A stretch of 28,812 bases of DNA from a virus: positions 1 through 28,812 of the IMG/VR virus record IMGVR_UViG_3300030390_000339; one strand, written 5' to 3'. The notes under the pieces were generated by a model that was not told the origin of the DNA, did not search any database, and worked only from the letters and a program-made list of their open reading frames with translations. Below, piece after piece: positions 28,773-28,812 of this stretch. The position numbers were made by a program, and so were the translations under genes. Positions within the stretch are counted from its first letter, which is position 1. Each line of letters begins with the position of its first letter.

Positions 28773-28812
28773 ATGGCACAATCTTATAAATGGAATTGTA
28801 AAACAGTAGATG
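28773..28812 (+). CDS. Virion-region protein, 5' part (3' end cut by window)
   Basis: ATG 28773 begins 26 nt after the fibre stop, behind an A-rich leader. The 13 full codons read MAQSYKWNCKTVD before the window ends. This is the typical start of the small phage protein whose later part (VVYNVHW and on) is at 1-288. Joined end to end the frame is off: one shared base or a gap of 3n+2 bases is needed to make one gene. Confidence 0.7.
   Translation, partial: MAQSYKWNCKTVD

Overview
The window is AT-rich phage DNA with every supported gene on the + strand, packed with ATGA and TAATG overlaps. The gene content (HK97-type capsid, prohead protease, tape measure protein, a lambda G/GT-style frameshifted tail chaperone pair, terminase, endolysin and holin) points to a siphovirus-like tailed phage. 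Family resemblances, A-rich start regions with almost no Shine-Dalgarno sequences, and TAnnTTTG-like promoter boxes suggest a host in the Bacteroidota, probably a marine flavobacterium. The host call is inference from memory of such phages, not a database result. I see no integrase, repressor, DNA polymerase or primase.

Layout. 1-1573: end of a virion-associated protein gene, small proteins, an amidase endolysin and a 3TM-type holin. 1574-1749: a non-coding block with two copies of a 25-bp palindromic repeat. 1750-8424: a probable early region with a NinG-like HNH nuclease, a single-stranded-DNA-protein-like cluster, tandem terminators, a RecA-fold (DnaB/Twinkle-type) helicase, an ECF-sigma-like protein, a PD-(D/E)XK protein, a RecE/YqaJ-like exonuclease, a DnaA-domain-IV-like protein and many tiny proteins, some membrane-spanning. 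8425-9949: small and large terminase. 9950-10356: a structured non-coding stretch holding a tRNA-like fold. 10357-17862: small proteins, then the tail module (chaperone with -1 frameshift, neck/tail proteins, tail hub, tape measure). 17896-21914: protease, three related coiled-coil proteins, scaffold, major capsid protein. 21987-26352: tail tube, portal with Cys/His extensions, connector, small virion proteins and a possible second holin. 26365-28746: a tail fibre with an S74 self-cleaving chaperone. 28773-28812: the start of a gene whose remainder appears to lie at positions 1-288, so the window is probably a nearly complete genome opened inside that gene.

The most interesting signal is a two-block motif, CAAAT then 12-13 nt then CGTTATATA, found five times. 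Each copy lies just upstream of a late (terminase, tail, protease, scaffold-region, portal) gene, and in four of the five the CGTTATATA begins 12-13 nt before the start codon. I saw no copy elsewhere. Two copies directly follow terminators. The phage also encodes its own sigma-like protein (4677-5288), so a simple model is that this protein reads the motif and switches on the late genes, possibly as leaderless or nearly leaderless mRNAs. Other notable points are the near-circular ends, the tRNA-like element with a 52-nt anticodon loop, the 25-bp repeats that could be an origin or operator, the triplicated scaffold-region proteins, and a small module shared by two virion-region proteins.
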